Shown: positions 48,688 through 57,884, numbered from the stretch's first letter. The stretch: DNA of 64,000 nucleotides from an uncultured delta proteobacterium (GCA_900079685.1 LT599018.1:2641924-2705923); one strand, 5' to 3'. The notes: generated by a model from the letters alone, not told the origin. Translations and numbers: made by a program.

Positions 48688-49473
48688 TCAGTCCGGCGTA
48701 TGACGTTTTCCGCCCGCGACGCGGCTATATCCACCTTCCAATTCGTAGCTCGTACTGCGCCCGCCTGCGGCGTTTTGGCGCAGGATGCCAAATTCAAGCA
48801 GTTTCCGGATGTCTCGCAACGCCGTATCGGGTGAGCATTTTACCAACCTGGCATATTTGCCGCTGGTCAGCTTGCCCTCAAACCCGGTCAACAGGCGGTT
48901 GATGATGTCGCGTTGGCGTTCGTTAAGCTGAAATTGATTAGCGTGTTGCCACACCCGTGCTTTACGGAATACAGCGGCCAGCGTTTCATCTGCGCCGTCA
49001 ATGGCGCGGCCAAGGCAGCTCAGGAACCAGTCCAGCCAGGGGGTTATATCCAGGCTGCCCTTTTGGGCGCGCTCCAAAATATCGTAATACTCTTTGCGTT
49101 CCCGCTCGATCCTGCCAGACATGCTGTAGAAACGTCGGGGGCAATCATCGGCCCGAGCCAAGGCGCACTCGGCGATGGCGCGGGCTATGCGCCCGTTGCC
49201 GTCCTCAAAGGGGTGGATGGTCACAAACCAGAAATGCGCGATTCCGGCTTTAAGAACGGGGTCAAGGTCAAGCGGTGCATTGAACCAGTCCAGAAAACGC
49301 AACATTTCCTGGGCGAGCCGTTCCGCGAGTAAGGCTTCCGGCGGCGCTGTTGGCCGTATTTTCGCGGCGCTGCAGCGGCCTTGGAACAATCGGCGTATGA
49401 AGGTATGCTCAAAGAAGCAGCCCGGCCGTGTGTCCGCCCGGCTTGTACCAGCAGGGCAGGACCTGTTGGACAA
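48688..49473 (-). pseudogene. N-terminally truncated Fic gene
   Basis: The frame encodes 261 residues, of which about 210 (to about 49330) match the element A Fic protein from ERLAQEMLRFLDWF onward, including HPFEDGNGRIARAIAECALA and the C-terminal winged helix. The first 50 residues are unrelated, and the DUF4172 region with the inhibitory helix is gone, so any product would be an unrestrained Fic core without its N-terminal half. Numerous substitutions relative to the element A gene show it came from a related but distinct element. There is no convincing start signal. Confidence 0.8.
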
Positions 49474-49530
49474 GAATGCAACTTTACGCTAGAAGCGCTT
49501 TATTGACTATTCTATACATCGGAGACCCCC

Positions 49531-50316
49531 TTGTCCGTGCCCCCGTACTTCAATCTTTCCCTGGCCAAAGGTCTGGCCATCCTGGAATTGATCGCCGCCC
49601 GCAACGGCGCGCTGACCCTGACGGATATCGCCAGGACGCTGAATCTGGACAAAGCCACGGCAAAGCGTTTCCTTTCCACCCTGATTGACCTCGGCTACAT
49701 TACCTCCATTCCCGTGGGCAAGACGTTCGCCGTGTCGCTCAAGACCGTCCAACTCGGGTATTCGGCCCTCAGCGGTCTGGCCTGGCGTGAAATCGCCCGC
49801 GCCTATCTGGAGGAATTGCACAATGAAATACAGGAAACCGTCAGCGCCAGCACCCTTGACGGCGACAGCATCCTGTATGTGATCCGGTTGCCCAAACCCG
49901 GCGTATACATCCACGGCGCCATCGGCATGCGGCGGCCGGCCTATATCTCCTCCATGGGAAAAATGCTGCTGGCCCTGGAGCCTAACGATGTTATGACGCG
50001 GATCGTCGGGAACATGGATATGGTGCCGCTGACGCCCTATACCTTGCGCTCGCACGAAGCCTTGCTCCTGGAACTTGAACAGACGAAATTGCAGGGGTAC
50101 GCCGTTTCCGACCAGGAATTTTCCGAATTCACCCGCTCCATCGCCGTTCCGATCATATTCCGCAACCGCCCGGTGGCGGCCTTCAACGTGGCTGTCCTTG
50201 TGGAAAACTACACGCTTGAGCAACTCGTCGAAACCGTCTTGCCGAGGATGCGCCACTACGCGCGGCAGATTTCCAACGCTCTCGACCAGACGGAATGCGA
50301 GCTTCCCCCCTCCTGA
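49531..50316 (+). CDS. IclR family transcriptional regulator
   Basis: A 261-residue regulator. The N-terminal winged helix-turn-helix (SLAKGLAILELIAARNGALTLTDIARTLNLDKATAKRFLSTL) is followed by the effector-binding IclR domain (residues 75-250). The start is probably TTG at 49531 with GGAG 7 nt upstream, or GTG two codons later. It lies 288 bp before the lyase-TRAP operon on the same strand; the gap carries a palindromic site, so this protein is the likely local regulator responding to the transported acid. Confidence 0.88.
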   Translation: MSVPPYFNLSLAKGLAILELIAARNGALTLTDIARTLNLDKATAKRFLSTLIDLGYITSIPVGKTFAVSLKTVQLGYSALSGLAWREIARAYLEELHNEIQETVSASTLDGDSILYVIRLPKPGVYIHGAIGMRRPAYISSMGKMLLALEPNDVMTRIVGNMDMVPLTPYTLRSHEALLLELEQTKLQGYAVSDQEFSEFTRSIAVPIIFRNRPVAAFNVAVLVENYTLEQLVETVLPRMRHYARQISNALDQTECELPPS

Positions 50317-50461
50317 TTCCTCTCTCCCGCTCCCGCGCTTCATCCCCGCGCCCGTGACCCGGCGCCGCGAGCCGTGCCCGCAACCCGCCGGAAAGCGGGC
50401 CGGGCCGTTTTGTGCGGTTTTTGTTTTTGTGACAGATAGTTACGCAATTTTTCCATCGTTC

Positions 50462-50524
50462 TTGACAAAGAAATCCTTTTCACTGTAGTTTCAGTATGCG
50501 ATAATGAGTTTCAATATTTGAAAC
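50462..50524 (+). promoter_or_regulatory. promoter and IclR-type operator of the lyase-TRAP operon
   Basis: TTGACA at 50462-50467 and TGTAGT at 50484-50489 (16-bp spacing) make a plausible promoter. A perfect palindrome GTTTCAA-TAT-TTGAAAC at 50508-50524, plus another GTTTCA half-site at 50488-50493, overlaps the start region. The arrangement fits repression or control by the adjacent IclR protein. Confidence 0.6.
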
Positions 50525-50604
50525 AATATGTCGCTGTCATGTACACACCGGCCTTCACCGGCTGTACGGTTCCGCCCACTTCATTCATCTCTTCAGGAGG
50601 AAAT

Positions 50605-51486
50605 ATGGCTCCATCAAAAGCGTCCCAGTTCCGTTCCATGCTCAAGGGAGACCGGTTGATCGTCGCACCCGGCGTTTATGACGGCATTTCCGCCAGCGTC
50701 GCGAATCAGATGGGATTTCCCGCCCTGTACATCACCGGCGCGGGCATTGCCAGCAGCCGCCTCGGCATGCCGGACGTCGGCCTTGTCACCATGTCCGAAA
50801 TGGTGGAATCGGCGAGGTCCATTGCCAATATCGCCGATGTGCCCGTGGTGTGCGACATCGATACCGGTTACGGCAATGCCCTTAACCTGATGCGGACCAT
50901 CCGGGAGTTCGCGGACACCAAAATCGCCGGCGTGCAGATGGAAGACCAGATAACGCCCAAGCGCTGCGGCCACATCGCCAACAAGCAGTTGGTGAGCAAG
51001 GACGAAATGGCAGCCAAGATCAAGGCGGCCGTGGAAGCCAGGGGCGAGGGCGATCTCGTCCTTATCGCCCGCACGGACGCCATCGCGGTGAACGGTTTTG
51101 CCGACGCCATAGACCGGGCCAAGGCTTATGCCGCCGCCGGCGCGGATGTGTTGTTCGTGGAAGCCCCCACCACCCGCGAGCAAATGGCCGACGTGGTCAA
51201 GGAACTGAAACCCTTGCGTCTGCCCCTTATGGTCAACCTGGTTACCGGCGGCGGCAAAACGCCTTGTCTGCCCGCCAAGGAACTGGAGGAAATGGGCTTC
51301 ACCTTTGCCATTTACCCCATGGCCTGCTGGGCGGGCTCCATCGCCGGCATCCGCAAATCCCTCACCGCGCTCAAAGCGGCGGGTTCCCTCGACAGTTGCG
51401 AGGACTTCCTCACCCCGTTCAAGGATGCGTTCGAACTGGTGGGCATCAGCAAATACGTTGCCCTGGAAAAGAAATTTCTCTCATAG
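50605..51486 (+). CDS. isocitrate lyase/PEP mutase family carbon-carbon lyase (copy 1)
   Basis: A 293-residue TIM-barrel enzyme. The metal-binding DIDTGYGN (near residue 93), QMEDQITPKRCGH with the catalytic cysteine loop, and IARTDAIAV are intact, pointing to lyase activity on a 2-methylcitrate/methylisocitrate- or dimethylmalate-like acid, not phosphoenolpyruvate mutase. The exact substrate cannot be read from sequence. The ATG at 50605 follows AGGAGG. It is the first gene of the putative operon with dctPQM and a second lyase. Confidence 0.85.
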   Translation: MAPSKASQFRSMLKGDRLIVAPGVYDGISASVANQMGFPALYITGAGIASSRLGMPDVGLVTMSEMVESARSIANIADVPVVCDIDTGYGNALNLMRTIREFADTKIAGVQMEDQITPKRCGHIANKQLVSKDEMAAKIKAAVEARGEGDLVLIARTDAIAVNGFADAIDRAKAYAAAGADVLFVEAPTTREQMADVVKELKPLRLPLMVNLVTGGGKTPCLPAKELEEMGFTFAIYPMACWAGSIAGIRKSLTALKAAGSLDSCEDFLTPFKDAFELVGISKYVALEKKFLS

Positions 51487-51558
51487 TGCTTGCCCGGACA
51501 GGCCAAAGCCGCGCGCGGCTTTGGCCGATGCCCTTGTAACCGAATAAAAGGAGTTGCC

Positions 51559-52569
51559 ATGAAACGGTTCAGTTCTGTCCTGTTGACTCTGTGCATGCTG
51601 TGCGGCTTTGCTTTCCCCGCGCACGCCGCGGAACAGATAGTCGTGTCCTTTGCCAACGGCATGGCCCCGACGCACGCCGCGAACATCGCCTTTGAAAAGT
51701 TCGCCAAGGAAATCGAAAAACGCAGCAACGGGGAAATTGTCGGCGTGGCTTACCCCAACAACCAGTTGGGCAGCGACACGGAAGCCATGCAGGCCATCCA
51801 GGACCACACCCTGGTCATGACCATGACCGCCACGCCCCCGGTGGTCAGTTTCGTCCCGGCGGTCGCCATCTTCGACATGCCCTTTTTCTTCGCTTCGCTT
51901 GATGAAGCCCGCAAGGCTGTCAACGACCCGGAACTGATGAAGCCCATCGAGGAAGGATATAAAACAGCGGGCCTCATGAATCTCGGCTTTGACCCGCAAG
52001 GGTATCGCTGGCTGTCGTCCAAAAAGAAAGCCATCACCACGCTGGAAGACCTGAAGGGCTTCAAACTGCGTATTTCCGAGAACCCCCAGCACAGAGCGCT
52101 GTGGACGTCTCTTGGCGCCACCCCCACGCCGCTCGCCAACTCCGAGCGGTACACGGCTCTGCAACAGGGCACGGTGGACGGCCAGGAAAACGTTATGGAA
52201 AACGCTTACAACACCAAGATGTACGAAGTGCAGGATTACTTCATGAACACGAAGCACATAACGTACATCACCACGTGGCTGGGCGATCCGAAATTTTACG
52301 AATCCCTGAAACCCGAGCACCAGAAGCTGTTCATGGAATTGATCGGGCAGATGCGCGCGGACTTCCTGGAAATGTCCATTGCCCGCGAAGAGGATCTGCT
52401 GAAAGAACTGGAAACGAAATACAAGAAAACGGTCATCCGCGAAATGCCCGCCGGGGAATATGAACGCTGGGCCAAAATAGCCCGCCCCGTGGTGGAAAAG
52501 ATGATCCGCGGAAAAATCGGGGATGATCTGGTCGACAAACTGTACCGGGCCACGGGTAAAACAAAGTAA
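51559..52569 (+). CDS. dctP: TRAP transporter substrate-binding protein DctP
   Basis: A 336-residue periplasmic protein. A signal peptide covers residues 1-23 (CGFAFPAHAAE). The DctP fold is seen from ANGMAPTHAANIAFEKFAKEIEKRSNGEI through SKKKAITTLEDLKGFKLRI, where the conserved arginine helps bind the carboxylate, to NTKMYEVQDYFMNTKHI. AAAGGAG precedes the ATG. It delivers the ligand to the downstream DctQM membrane unit. Ligand identity is unknown, but the flanking lyases suggest a branched C4-C7 organic acid. Confidence 0.93.
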   Translation: MKRFSSVLLTLCMLCGFAFPAHAAEQIVVSFANGMAPTHAANIAFEKFAKEIEKRSNGEIVGVAYPNNQLGSDTEAMQAIQDHTLVMTMTATPPVVSFVPAVAIFDMPFFFASLDEARKAVNDPELMKPIEEGYKTAGLMNLGFDPQGYRWLSSKKKAITTLEDLKGFKLRISENPQHRALWTSLGATPTPLANSERYTALQQGTVDGQENVMENAYNTKMYEVQDYFMNTKHITYITTWLGDPKFYESLKPEHQKLFMELIGQMRADFLEMSIAREEDLLKELETKYKKTVIREMPAGEYERWAKIARPVVEKMIRGKIGDDLVDKLYRATGKTK

Positions 52570-52590
52570 CGCGCGGGCGGGGAGACTTTC

Positions 52591-53070
52591 ATGAAGACTG
52601 TGTTGACCTGGCTCGATGCTCATTTTGAAACGCTGCTGATATCAGCCCTGCTCGTGGGAATAACGGTTCTTTCGACCCTCCAGGTTGTTTTGCGGTACTG
52701 CTTTGCGAGTTCCCTTTCCTGGGTGGAAGAAGTCATCGTGTATTTCAACGTCTGGATCGGGTTTATCGGCTGCGGCTATGCCATCTTGCACGACAACAAC
52801 CTGCGCGTCGACATGAGCGACCTGCTGCCCATGCGGGCGGCAACCATACTGAAAGCGGCCGGTAATTTTATCACCTTTGTTTTTTACATCTATATCGCTT
52901 ACTGCGGGGTAGAAGTGCTCAATAAAACAATGGCTTCCCACCAGGTAAGCCCTGGGGCGGAAATTCCGGTGACCTTTTTGTACGCGTCGTTCTTTTTCGG
53001 CGCCATCCTGGCGGCGGTGCGATATATGCAGCGGGTATATCGTTTCTTCACACAGTCGCGGCCACTGTAA
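52591..53070 (+). CDS. dctQ: TRAP transporter small permease DctQ
   Basis: A 159-residue inner-membrane protein with four transmembrane segments (about residues 13-34, 50-68, 88-108 and 130-148) and the family motif SLSWVEEVIVYFNVWIGFIG. It partners with DctM in the sodium-dependent TRAP transporter. GGGGAG precedes the ATG; the gene is 21 nt downstream of dctP and 12 nt upstream of dctM. Confidence 0.92.
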   Translation: MKTVLTWLDAHFETLLISALLVGITVLSTLQVVLRYCFASSLSWVEEVIVYFNVWIGFIGCGYAILHDNNLRVDMSDLLPMRAATILKAAGNFITFVFYIYIAYCGVEVLNKTMASHQVSPGAEIPVTFLYASFFFGAILAAVRYMQRVYRFFTQSRPL

Positions 53071-53082
53071 GGAGAAAAACCC

Positions 53083-54369
53083 ATGCACGTGATATTCATC
53101 GTTCTCGCCGCCGCGCTGGCCTTAAGCGTGCCCATAGGCATAAGCCTCGCGCTCAGCGCCATATCCGCTTACGCTTTCGGGGTTTCCAGGATCATCAACC
53201 CGGCGTATGTCTATAAGTCCATGGTGGACGGCCTTAATTCATACCCCTTGCTGGCCGTGCCGCTGTTCATCCTTTCGGGCCTGATTATGGCCCGGGGGGG
53301 CATCGCCAAAAAACTCTTCGAGTTCTTTTCGTATTTCACCGGCAGGCTGACGGCCGGCCTTCCCATTACGGCCGTCATCACCTGCATGTTCTACGGGGCG
53401 CTTTCCGGGTCCGGGCCGGCCACCACGGCCGCTGTGGGCAGCATGGTGGTTCCCTATCTGGAAAGCATGGGGTATGAGCGCAACTTCGCCGCGGCGCTGG
53501 TGGCCACGGCCGGTTCCCTGGGCGTTATCATCCCCCCGAGCGTGCCGTTCATCATTTTCGCTTTGGCGGCCAACGCCTCGGTCGGCGAAATGTTCATTGC
53601 CGGCGTTATCCCCGGGATAATCATTGCCGCCTGCCTGTCCGTGTGCGCGTATATCCATTGCGTGCGCCGCGGCGAGGACAAGGAACTGTTGCGCGCCAAC
53701 TATGCCGCCATCAGGAAGATCGGTTTCTGGCCCTTGCTCAAGGACAGTTCCTGGGCGCTCATGACGCCGGTCATCATTTTGGGCGGCATTTACGGCGGGA
53801 TTTTCACCCCGACGGAAGCGGCCACGGTTTCGGTCGTCTACTCCTTGATAATCGGCCTGTTCGTCTACAAGACCATGGCGCTTAAAGATATGCCGAAGGT
53901 TCTCGCGGAAACGGCCCGCAGTCTGGCGCCGCTGCTCGTGGTCATCGCCGCGGCGACCCTGTTCGGGAGGGTTCTGACTCTGTTGCAGATGCCGCGCATG
54001 GTGACGGACATCATGAGCGGGGCCAACATTTCCCCGTTCGTCCTTATCGCGGCCATCAACCTGATCCTGCTGTTCGCCGGGATGCTGGTAAACGTCACAT
54101 CGGCCATTCTTATCCTGACCCCCGTGCTGCTGCCCATCGCCACGGCCATAGGAATGGACACCATCCATTTCGGCATGATGATGGTGGTCAACCTGGCCAT
54201 CGGGCTGGTTACGCCGCCTGTGGGAGCGGATTTGTTCGTGGCCTGCGGGATGTTCCACATCCCCATATCCACGCTGACCCGGTATGCTATTCCGTTCATC
54301 ATCGCTTTTTTGATAGCGTTGGCGCTTATTTCATACATTCCCGCGCTGTCGCTGGTGTTCATCCGGTAA
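53083..54369 (+). CDS. dctM: TRAP transporter large permease DctM
   Basis: A 428-residue inner-membrane transport protein with about 12 hydrophobic segments. Conserved features include PLLAVPLFILSGLIMARGGIAKKL, ALSGSGPATTAAVGSM, VIIPPSVPFIIFA and LVTPPVGADLFVACG. It forms the translocation pathway with DctQ. TAAGGAG precedes the start. The length is normal for the family. Confidence 0.94.
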   Translation: MHVIFIVLAAALALSVPIGISLALSAISAYAFGVSRIINPAYVYKSMVDGLNSYPLLAVPLFILSGLIMARGGIAKKLFEFFSYFTGRLTAGLPITAVITCMFYGALSGSGPATTAAVGSMVVPYLESMGYERNFAAALVATAGSLGVIIPPSVPFIIFALAANASVGEMFIAGVIPGIIIAACLSVCAYIHCVRRGEDKELLRANYAAIRKIGFWPLLKDSSWALMTPVIILGGIYGGIFTPTEAATVSVVYSLIIGLFVYKTMALKDMPKVLAETARSLAPLLVVIAAATLFGRVLTLLQMPRMVTDIMSGANISPFVLIAAINLILLFAGMLVNVTSAILILTPVLLPIATAIGMDTIHFGMMMVVNLAIGLVTPPVGADLFVACGMFHIPISTLTRYAIPFIIAFLIALALISYIPALSLVFIR

Positions 54370-54444
54370 TATGACGCCGCCCGGCGCCCGGCGCCAAAAG
54401 CGCCGCGCGCCGGGCAGGCAACGAAGCAACAAAAAGGAAACACA

Positions 54445-55344
54445 ATGAAAATTAACGGCAAAGCTCCCGGCAAAGCCCTGCTTGAAATGCTGCAACAGCC
54501 GGAAATCATCGTGGCGCCGGGGTGCTACGACGTCTTGTCGGCGCGCATGGTGGAGCAGGCGGGCTTCAAATGCGCCTTCATGACCGGGTACGGCGCGTCC
54601 GGTTCCATTCTCGGCCAGCCCGACTACGGCCTCATGACCATGAACGAGATGGTGACCGTCTGCGCCAACATGACCTCTGTTCTGAACATTCCCCTCATCG
54701 GGGATGTGGATACCGGCTACGGCAACCCCCTCAACGTCTACCGCACCATCAAGGAGTTCGAGCGGGCGGGCGTGGCCGCCGTGCATATCGAGGACCAGGT
54801 TTTCCCGAAACGGTGCGGCCATATGGAAAACAAGGCGGTTATCCCGGTCGAGGAACATGTGGAAAAAATCAAGGCCTGCATGGACGCCCGCGAGGATATG
54901 CTGATTATCGCCCGCACGGATTCCCGCGCCACCCACGGCATCAATGAGGCCATTGACCGCGTCCTGGCGTACCATGAGGCCGGTGCGGACATCGTCTACA
55001 TCGACGCCCCGACCTCGGTTGAAGAACTGCGGATGATAGGCCAGAAAGCAAAGGGGTATAAGTTTACCAACCAGACGGAACACGGCAAGACCCCGCTTTT
55101 GACCACACAGGAGTTGCAGGACCTCGGGTTTGACATTGTCATTTTCCCCGTCTGCACTGTGTTCGCCGCGGCAAAAGGCATGCAGAAGGTGCTGGCCGAC
55201 CTCAAGGCGAACCACACCACGCGCGGCGCCCTGGACATGATGACCACGTTCGAGGAATACACGAACATCGTCGGCATGCCGGACCTCATGGCCATGGAGA
55301 AAAAGTACAAGGTGGACGAATTCAAGGCCACAGGGAAAAAGTAG
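54445..55344 (+). CDS. isocitrate lyase/PEP mutase family carbon-carbon lyase (copy 2)
   Basis: A 299-residue paralogue of the lyase at 50605. It has DVDTGYGN, HIEDQVFPKRCGH and IARTDSRATHG, so metal-binding and catalytic cysteine loops are kept, but the two chains differ widely elsewhere (about 35-40 percent identity by eye). AAAAGGAAAC precedes the ATG. As the last operon gene it may cleave a second substrate stereoisomer or homologue, or act on an intermediate. Confidence 0.85.
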   Translation: MKINGKAPGKALLEMLQQPEIIVAPGCYDVLSARMVEQAGFKCAFMTGYGASGSILGQPDYGLMTMNEMVTVCANMTSVLNIPLIGDVDTGYGNPLNVYRTIKEFERAGVAAVHIEDQVFPKRCGHMENKAVIPVEEHVEKIKACMDAREDMLIIARTDSRATHGINEAIDRVLAYHEAGADIVYIDAPTSVEELRMIGQKAKGYKFTNQTEHGKTPLLTTQELQDLGFDIVIFPVCTVFAAAKGMQKVLADLKANHTTRGALDMMTTFEEYTNIVGMPDLMAMEKKYKVDEFKATGKK

Positions 55345-55396
55345 GCGCTCTCCCGCCGGAAACTCCGGCGTCGCGGCTTGTGGCGCCGCCGGATGC

Positions 55397-55428
55397 AAAA
55401 GCTCTTGCCCGTTTGGGCAAGAGCTTTT
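55397..55428. terminator. bidirectional terminator of the lyase-TRAP operon
   Basis: Perfect 14-bp stem (55397-55410 with 55415-55428), GTTT loop, and T-runs on both strands. It serves the operon on the forward strand and the aldo/keto reductase gene on the reverse strand. Confidence 0.9.
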
Positions 55429-55477
55429 TGCTTCGCCTGCGATCCCGCCGGGACAACCGCTTTCCGGCGGGCCATGG

Positions 55478-56623
55478 TCAGCGTTTGTCCCCGAAGAAGT
55501 CAGCGGCTCTGGCTACCTGGATGCGGATGCGGATGCCTTCCGGGCAGAGCGGTTCGCACATGCCGCAGCCAGTGCATTGGGAGGCGCGTTTGTCCGGCGA
55601 AAGTTCGGCGTACGCGTGGCTCGGGCACGGTTCGCCAAAAGCGGCGGCCGCGTTGTAGGCCGCGAGCACCGCCGGGATTTCCACCCCCGCCGGGCAGGAG
55701 CACTGGTGGCATTCCGTGCAGGGAACCGGGCCTTTGGCCTTCAGCAGGCGGCGCGCGCGGCGAAAGATTTCCCGTTCCGCATCGGAAAGGTTGCCCGGCG
55801 CGGCTTCAGCCGCCAGACGGCAGTTGGCGTCAACCTCGGCAACGGACCGCATGGCGCAGACCGCCAGGGACACGCCGGGGTCGTCCCACACCCAGCGAAG
55901 CGCCCAGGCGGCGGGCGGCAGGCCTTGGCCCGTCTCTTCGAACACGCGCAGGACGTCCTCCGGAAGGGCGTCCGCCAGAAGGCCGCCGAGCAGGGGGCTC
56001 GTCGCGGCCACGCCCAGCCCCCGCGAGGCCGCAAGGGCGATGCCCGCCTTCCCGGCCTGGAAACGGGGAGCGTAGTAATTGTACGCCTGTTGGCAGAAGG
56101 CCCAGTCGCGGTAGGCCAGAATCTCCCGGAACAGTCCCGGCGCGTCGCAGGCGGAAAAACCCGCGTGCCGGATTTTCCCGTCCTGCAAGGCTTTTTCCAG
56201 GAACGAGGCAAGATCGTTCTCTTGCAGCGCGCGCCAGTCGGCCCGCTGGATGTTCCCGATACAGTAAAAATCAACGGCGTCCACGGCCAGGCGCTTGAGC
56301 TGGCCGTCGAGGTGCGCTTCCATGCCGCACCGGGACAACTCCCGCCAGGCGGGAAGCTGCGCCGTCAGAAAGACTTTGTCCCGGTATCCGTCCTTCAAGG
56401 CGTTGCCCGCAAGGGCCTCGATGCGTTCCTGATCCGGCGCGGCCCCACGGTAGGGGAAACCGCAGTCAAGGACGTTCACGCCGCTGTCAACGGCATGGCG
56501 GATAAGGCTCACAGCCCGGGAATCGGCGGCTTTCCCTTTGCCCGCCGATACGGGCAGACGGCCGCAGCCCAAACCCAGGACGGAAACCGATTCGCCTGTT
56601 TTCCCGAACGGTGTGTACCGCAT
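55478..56623 (-). CDS. aldo/keto reductase fused to a ferredoxin-type 4Fe-4S domain
   Basis: A 381-residue cytoplasmic protein. The N-terminal 270 residues are an aldo/keto reductase TIM barrel (LGLGCGRLPVS, VNVLDCGFPYRG with the catalytic Asp and Tyr). In this copy the catalytic lysine position reads VFLTAQLP and the histidine position reads DFYCIGNIQ, so both appear to be lost. The C-terminal 90 residues hold two cysteine clusters (CTECHQCSCP and CTGCGMCEPLCP), predicting Fe-S binding. Members of this fused group occur in many anaerobes with poorly known substrates. It lies opposite the neighbouring operon and shares its terminator. Confidence 0.85.
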   Translation of the reverse strand: MRYTPFGKTGESVSVLGLGCGRLPVSAGKGKAADSRAVSLIRHAVDSGVNVLDCGFPYRGAAPDQERIEALAGNALKDGYRDKVFLTAQLPAWRELSRCGMEAHLDGQLKRLAVDAVDFYCIGNIQRADWRALQENDLASFLEKALQDGKIRHAGFSACDAPGLFREILAYRDWAFCQQAYNYYAPRFQAGKAGIALAASRGLGVAATSPLLGGLLADALPEDVLRVFEETGQGLPPAAWALRWVWDDPGVSLAVCAMRSVAEVDANCRLAAEAAPGNLSDAEREIFRRARRLLKAKGPVPCTECHQCSCPAGVEIPAVLAAYNAAAAFGEPCPSHAYAELSPDKRASQCTGCGMCEPLCPEGIRIRIQVARAADFFGDKR

Positions 56624-56753
56624 GTGTCCTCCAATATCGTGGTCATGATGCCGTCTCCCGATCCCGGCCGCATCGCGGCGGCGAGCCCGTGTGCTATTCT
56701 ATACGGGAGATTTCTCCGTGTCGGCAACAGGATCTTTTCTGCCGCCGTTGTGC

Positions 56754-56829
56754 CGCGTTATAACGCGAACCGATAGATCTTACCGTAAAATTTTATAATT
56801 AAATTAATATGTTGACAGCATTATAACGC
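56754..56829. promoter_or_regulatory. palindromes and promoter region between aldo/keto reductase and dehydrogenase genes
   Basis: CGCGTTATAACGCG (56754-56767) is a perfect 14-bp palindrome; GCATTATAACGC (56818-56829) repeats its core and overlaps the region just after TTGACA (56812-56817). These could bind one regulator controlling the divergent genes. The whole gap is 270 bp and otherwise AT-rich. Confidence 0.45.
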
Positions 56830-56893
56830 CTATGTATTGGGTGCCATGGGCATAAGCCCCTTGTGCCCGGCAACCCCAAAAAAGGAGATGCGT

Positions 56894-57859
56894 ATGTCTT
56901 GTGTTATCGCCACCACATCCCCTGTTTTCGGTACCGTTGGAAAAGTGCCTCAATTTATAGCCGACCGGGGATGGGAGTTGATCCGGTGTATTGACAAGTC
57001 CCGCCCGGACGGGGGGCTGGCGGAGCATCTCGGGCGCGTTGATTTTCTGGTGGCGGGCCTTCTGCCGGTAAAGGCCGGGCAGCTTGACGCGGCGCCCAAC
57101 CTCAAAGCCGTGCTCAAACACGGGGTGGGCGTGGACAACATTGACATCGCGGCGGCCACGGGGCGCAAAATTCCGGTGCTCAACGCGCCCGGCGGGAACA
57201 CGAACGCCGTGGTGGAACTGACCATCGGCGACATGATCGTCCTGGCCCGCCACCTGCCCAAAGCCTGCGCGGACATCCGGAACCAAAACTGGGAACGCCA
57301 GGTGGGGAGCGAGATCGCGGGTAAAACCCTGGGCATCGTCGGGTTCGGCAATATCGGCAAATCGCTGGCGCTGGCGGCGAGCGCCCTGGGCATGCGGATT
57401 CTGGCCACGGATCTCTACCCGGACTATATTTTCGCCGAGGAGCACGGCGTTACGCTGGCCGATATGGAAAACGTTTTACGCAAGGCGGATTACGTCACAC
57501 TGCACATCCACGGCGGCAAAGACAACGTGAACTGCATCGGCGAAACGCAGCTGGCCATGATGAAACCCACGGCCTTCCTGATAAACAACGCCCGTGGCGA
57601 CGTGGTGGACCTTGACGCTCTGGACAGGGCGCTGAAAAATAACGCCCTCGCCGGGGCCGCCATTGACGCCTTCCCGGTGGAGCCGCCGGATTTCAGCCAT
57701 CCCATTTTCGCCAACCCCAAAGCGCTGCTCACCCCGCACGCGGGGGGCGACACGGCGGAATCCAGCGAGCGGGTGGGCATGATGAACGTCACGGACATTG
57801 AAACCCTGCTCAAGGGCGGCCGCGCGCCGCGTATCCTGAATCCCGAAATCTACCACTGA
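56894..57859 (+). CDS. D-2-hydroxyacid dehydrogenase
   Basis: A 321-residue NAD-dependent dehydrogenase of the phosphoglycerate dehydrogenase-like family. The nucleotide-binding motif is GIVGFGNIGKS, and the catalytic residues are Arg in NNARGDVVD, Glu in FPVEPPDF and His in TPHAGGDT. The ATG at 56894 follows AAAGGAG. It lacks the C-terminal ACT domain of biosynthetic SerA, so catabolic oxidation or reduction of a 2-hydroxy acid is more likely. The CofE-like gene follows on the same strand. Confidence 0.87.
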   Translation: MSCVIATTSPVFGTVGKVPQFIADRGWELIRCIDKSRPDGGLAEHLGRVDFLVAGLLPVKAGQLDAAPNLKAVLKHGVGVDNIDIAAATGRKIPVLNAPGGNTNAVVELTIGDMIVLARHLPKACADIRNQNWERQVGSEIAGKTLGIVGFGNIGKSLALAASALGMRILATDLYPDYIFAEEHGVTLADMENVLRKADYVTLHIHGGKDNVNCIGETQLAMMKPTAFLINNARGDVVDLDALDRALKNNALAGAAIDAFPVEPPDFSHPIFANPKALLTPHAGGDTAESSERVGMMNVTDIETLLKGGRAPRILNPEIYH

Positions 57860-57884
57860 CGGGAAAACAATCGCGGGGACGGGA

